53,582 nt of DNA from a bacterium (GTDB lineage: Bacteria > Armatimonadota > Zipacnadia > Zipacnadales > Zipacnadaceae): contig JAUWYY010000017.1 in assembly GCA_030615605.1 (NCBI GenBank), forward strand, positions 1 to 53,582. The letters run 5' to 3'. This document shows, piece by piece, positions 53,213 through 53,582 of the stretch (within the stretch, counting starts at the first letter, position 1; each line of letters opens with the position of its first letter). The notes beneath the pieces were generated by a model. That model saw only the letters and a list, made by a program, of their open reading frames with translations, was not told where the DNA came from and ran no database searches. The position numbers and the translations under genes are program-made.

Positions 53213-53582
53213 CGCCGCTGCCGAACCGCAGCACCACCGCAATAATGTCGGCGTAATCGGTGCTAGTACCTGGCGTGGGCCCCTGTACCGCGTATACCCA
53301 GTCCACCTCCCCTAGAATGAAGCGCATATAGTCGATATCATGAGCTCCCCCCGCATGCAGTGTTCCCCCACAGGACTCTTTACACGTCCACCACCTGCCC
53401 CACCATTCCTCGCCGTGCCAGCCGGAGATATTGATAGCCACAGGCCGGCCCATCTCGCCTGCCCGGGCCAGTGCGGCAACCTTGGCATATTGGGGGCGTA
53501 GGCGACGCTTGTGGCCCACCATAAGCTTTACACCGTTGCGGCGGGCCGCCTCGATCATGTCATAGCAGTCGTTTGCCGTTAG
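53211..53582 (-). pseudogene. Oxidoreductase fragment duplicating bases 1-372, inverted
   Basis: Same internal Gfo/Idh/MocA segment as at the left end (about 96% identity), open from the window edge. After GGCAGCGGCGCA the sequence switches to MttB-like coding. At the protein level it differs from the left copy at a few sites (for example WTCKESCGG versus WTREELCGG), so it is a distinct gene copy and not the same molecule read twice. Confidence 0.85.

Noticed and set aside
1..53582. Transposon-like terminal inverted repeats bounding the whole window
   Set aside because: The repeated segment is internal coding sequence of a housekeeping-type oxidoreductase, the copies differ by about 4%, and no transposase or target duplication is associated with them.

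Overview
The window looks like chromosomal DNA of an uncultured diderm bacterium, moderately GC-rich. The diderm call rests on a GmhB-type heptose-bisphosphatase and a TolC/HlyD/MacB export operon. Many of the genes are of the kind abundant in Armatimonadota, Planctomycetota and Poribacteria-like genomes: Gfo/Idh/MocA oxidoreductases, enolase-superfamily dehydratases, URO-D-like and MttB-like methyltransferases, a right-handed beta-helix protein, and a pseudopilin whose N-terminus runs FTLIELLVV...FAKAREKA. I infer Armatimonadota or a neighbour, without certainty. The window is probably one assembled contig, because its two ends carry the same 372-bp sequence in opposite orientation.

Layout. 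(1) 1-18.3 kb is catabolic. Module 1 (1-3535, +) is oxidoreductase, metallo-beta-lactamase-fold hydrolase, enolase-superfamily dehydratase and amidohydrolase with touching ends. An SDR (frameshifted) and a zinc-type dehydrogenase run on the minus strand (4136-6095). Module 2 (6654-10734, +) is oxidoreductase, SMP-30 lactonase, dehydratase and DHDPS-type aldolase, the order expected for a complete non-phosphorylative sugar-acid pathway. A minus-strand cluster (11045-17340) is aldo/keto reductase, amidohydrolase, GSA-aminomutase-like aminotransferase, MttB-like methyltransferase and, after a gap, a URO-D-like methyltransferase. (2) 17.4-21.3 kb has a basic-secretory-protein peptidase, another oxidoreductase, transposon debris and an epimerase. 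(3) 21.4-34.7 kb is mostly housekeeping: GmhB-like, ThiD, RsmC-like, nitroreductase, Lpd, a methyltransferase, a secreted FmdE-domain protein, PilT, two CNNM/HlyC proteins, PheA and AccD-AccA. (4) 34.8-43.1 kb has a Panacea-type toxin-antitoxin pair, an acyl-CoA synthetase, a second URO-D-like protein, a beta-helix protein, a GNAT and a secreted protein. (5) 43.1-45.0 kb carries a tandem 147-bp duplication with two perfect sigma-70-type promoters, a leader with an intrinsic terminator, and a pseudopilin gene. (6) 45.7-50.8 kb is a four-gene export operon with overlapping genes. (7) 51.2-53.6 kb is a graveyard of truncated and frameshifted genes ending in the inverted terminal duplicate.

How genes work together. 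Module 2 can be read as sugar to lactone to acid to 2-keto-3-deoxy acid to cleavage products. Module 1 repeats the dehydrogenase/hydrolase/dehydratase logic. The 14-17 kb cluster may couple demethylation with aminotransfer, but no corrinoid protein is visible. No transcription regulator and no sugar importer were recognised anywhere in the window. The most interesting points are the attenuated double-promoter leader of the pseudopilin gene, the methyltransferase/aminotransferase cluster, and the clustered gene decay at the right end.
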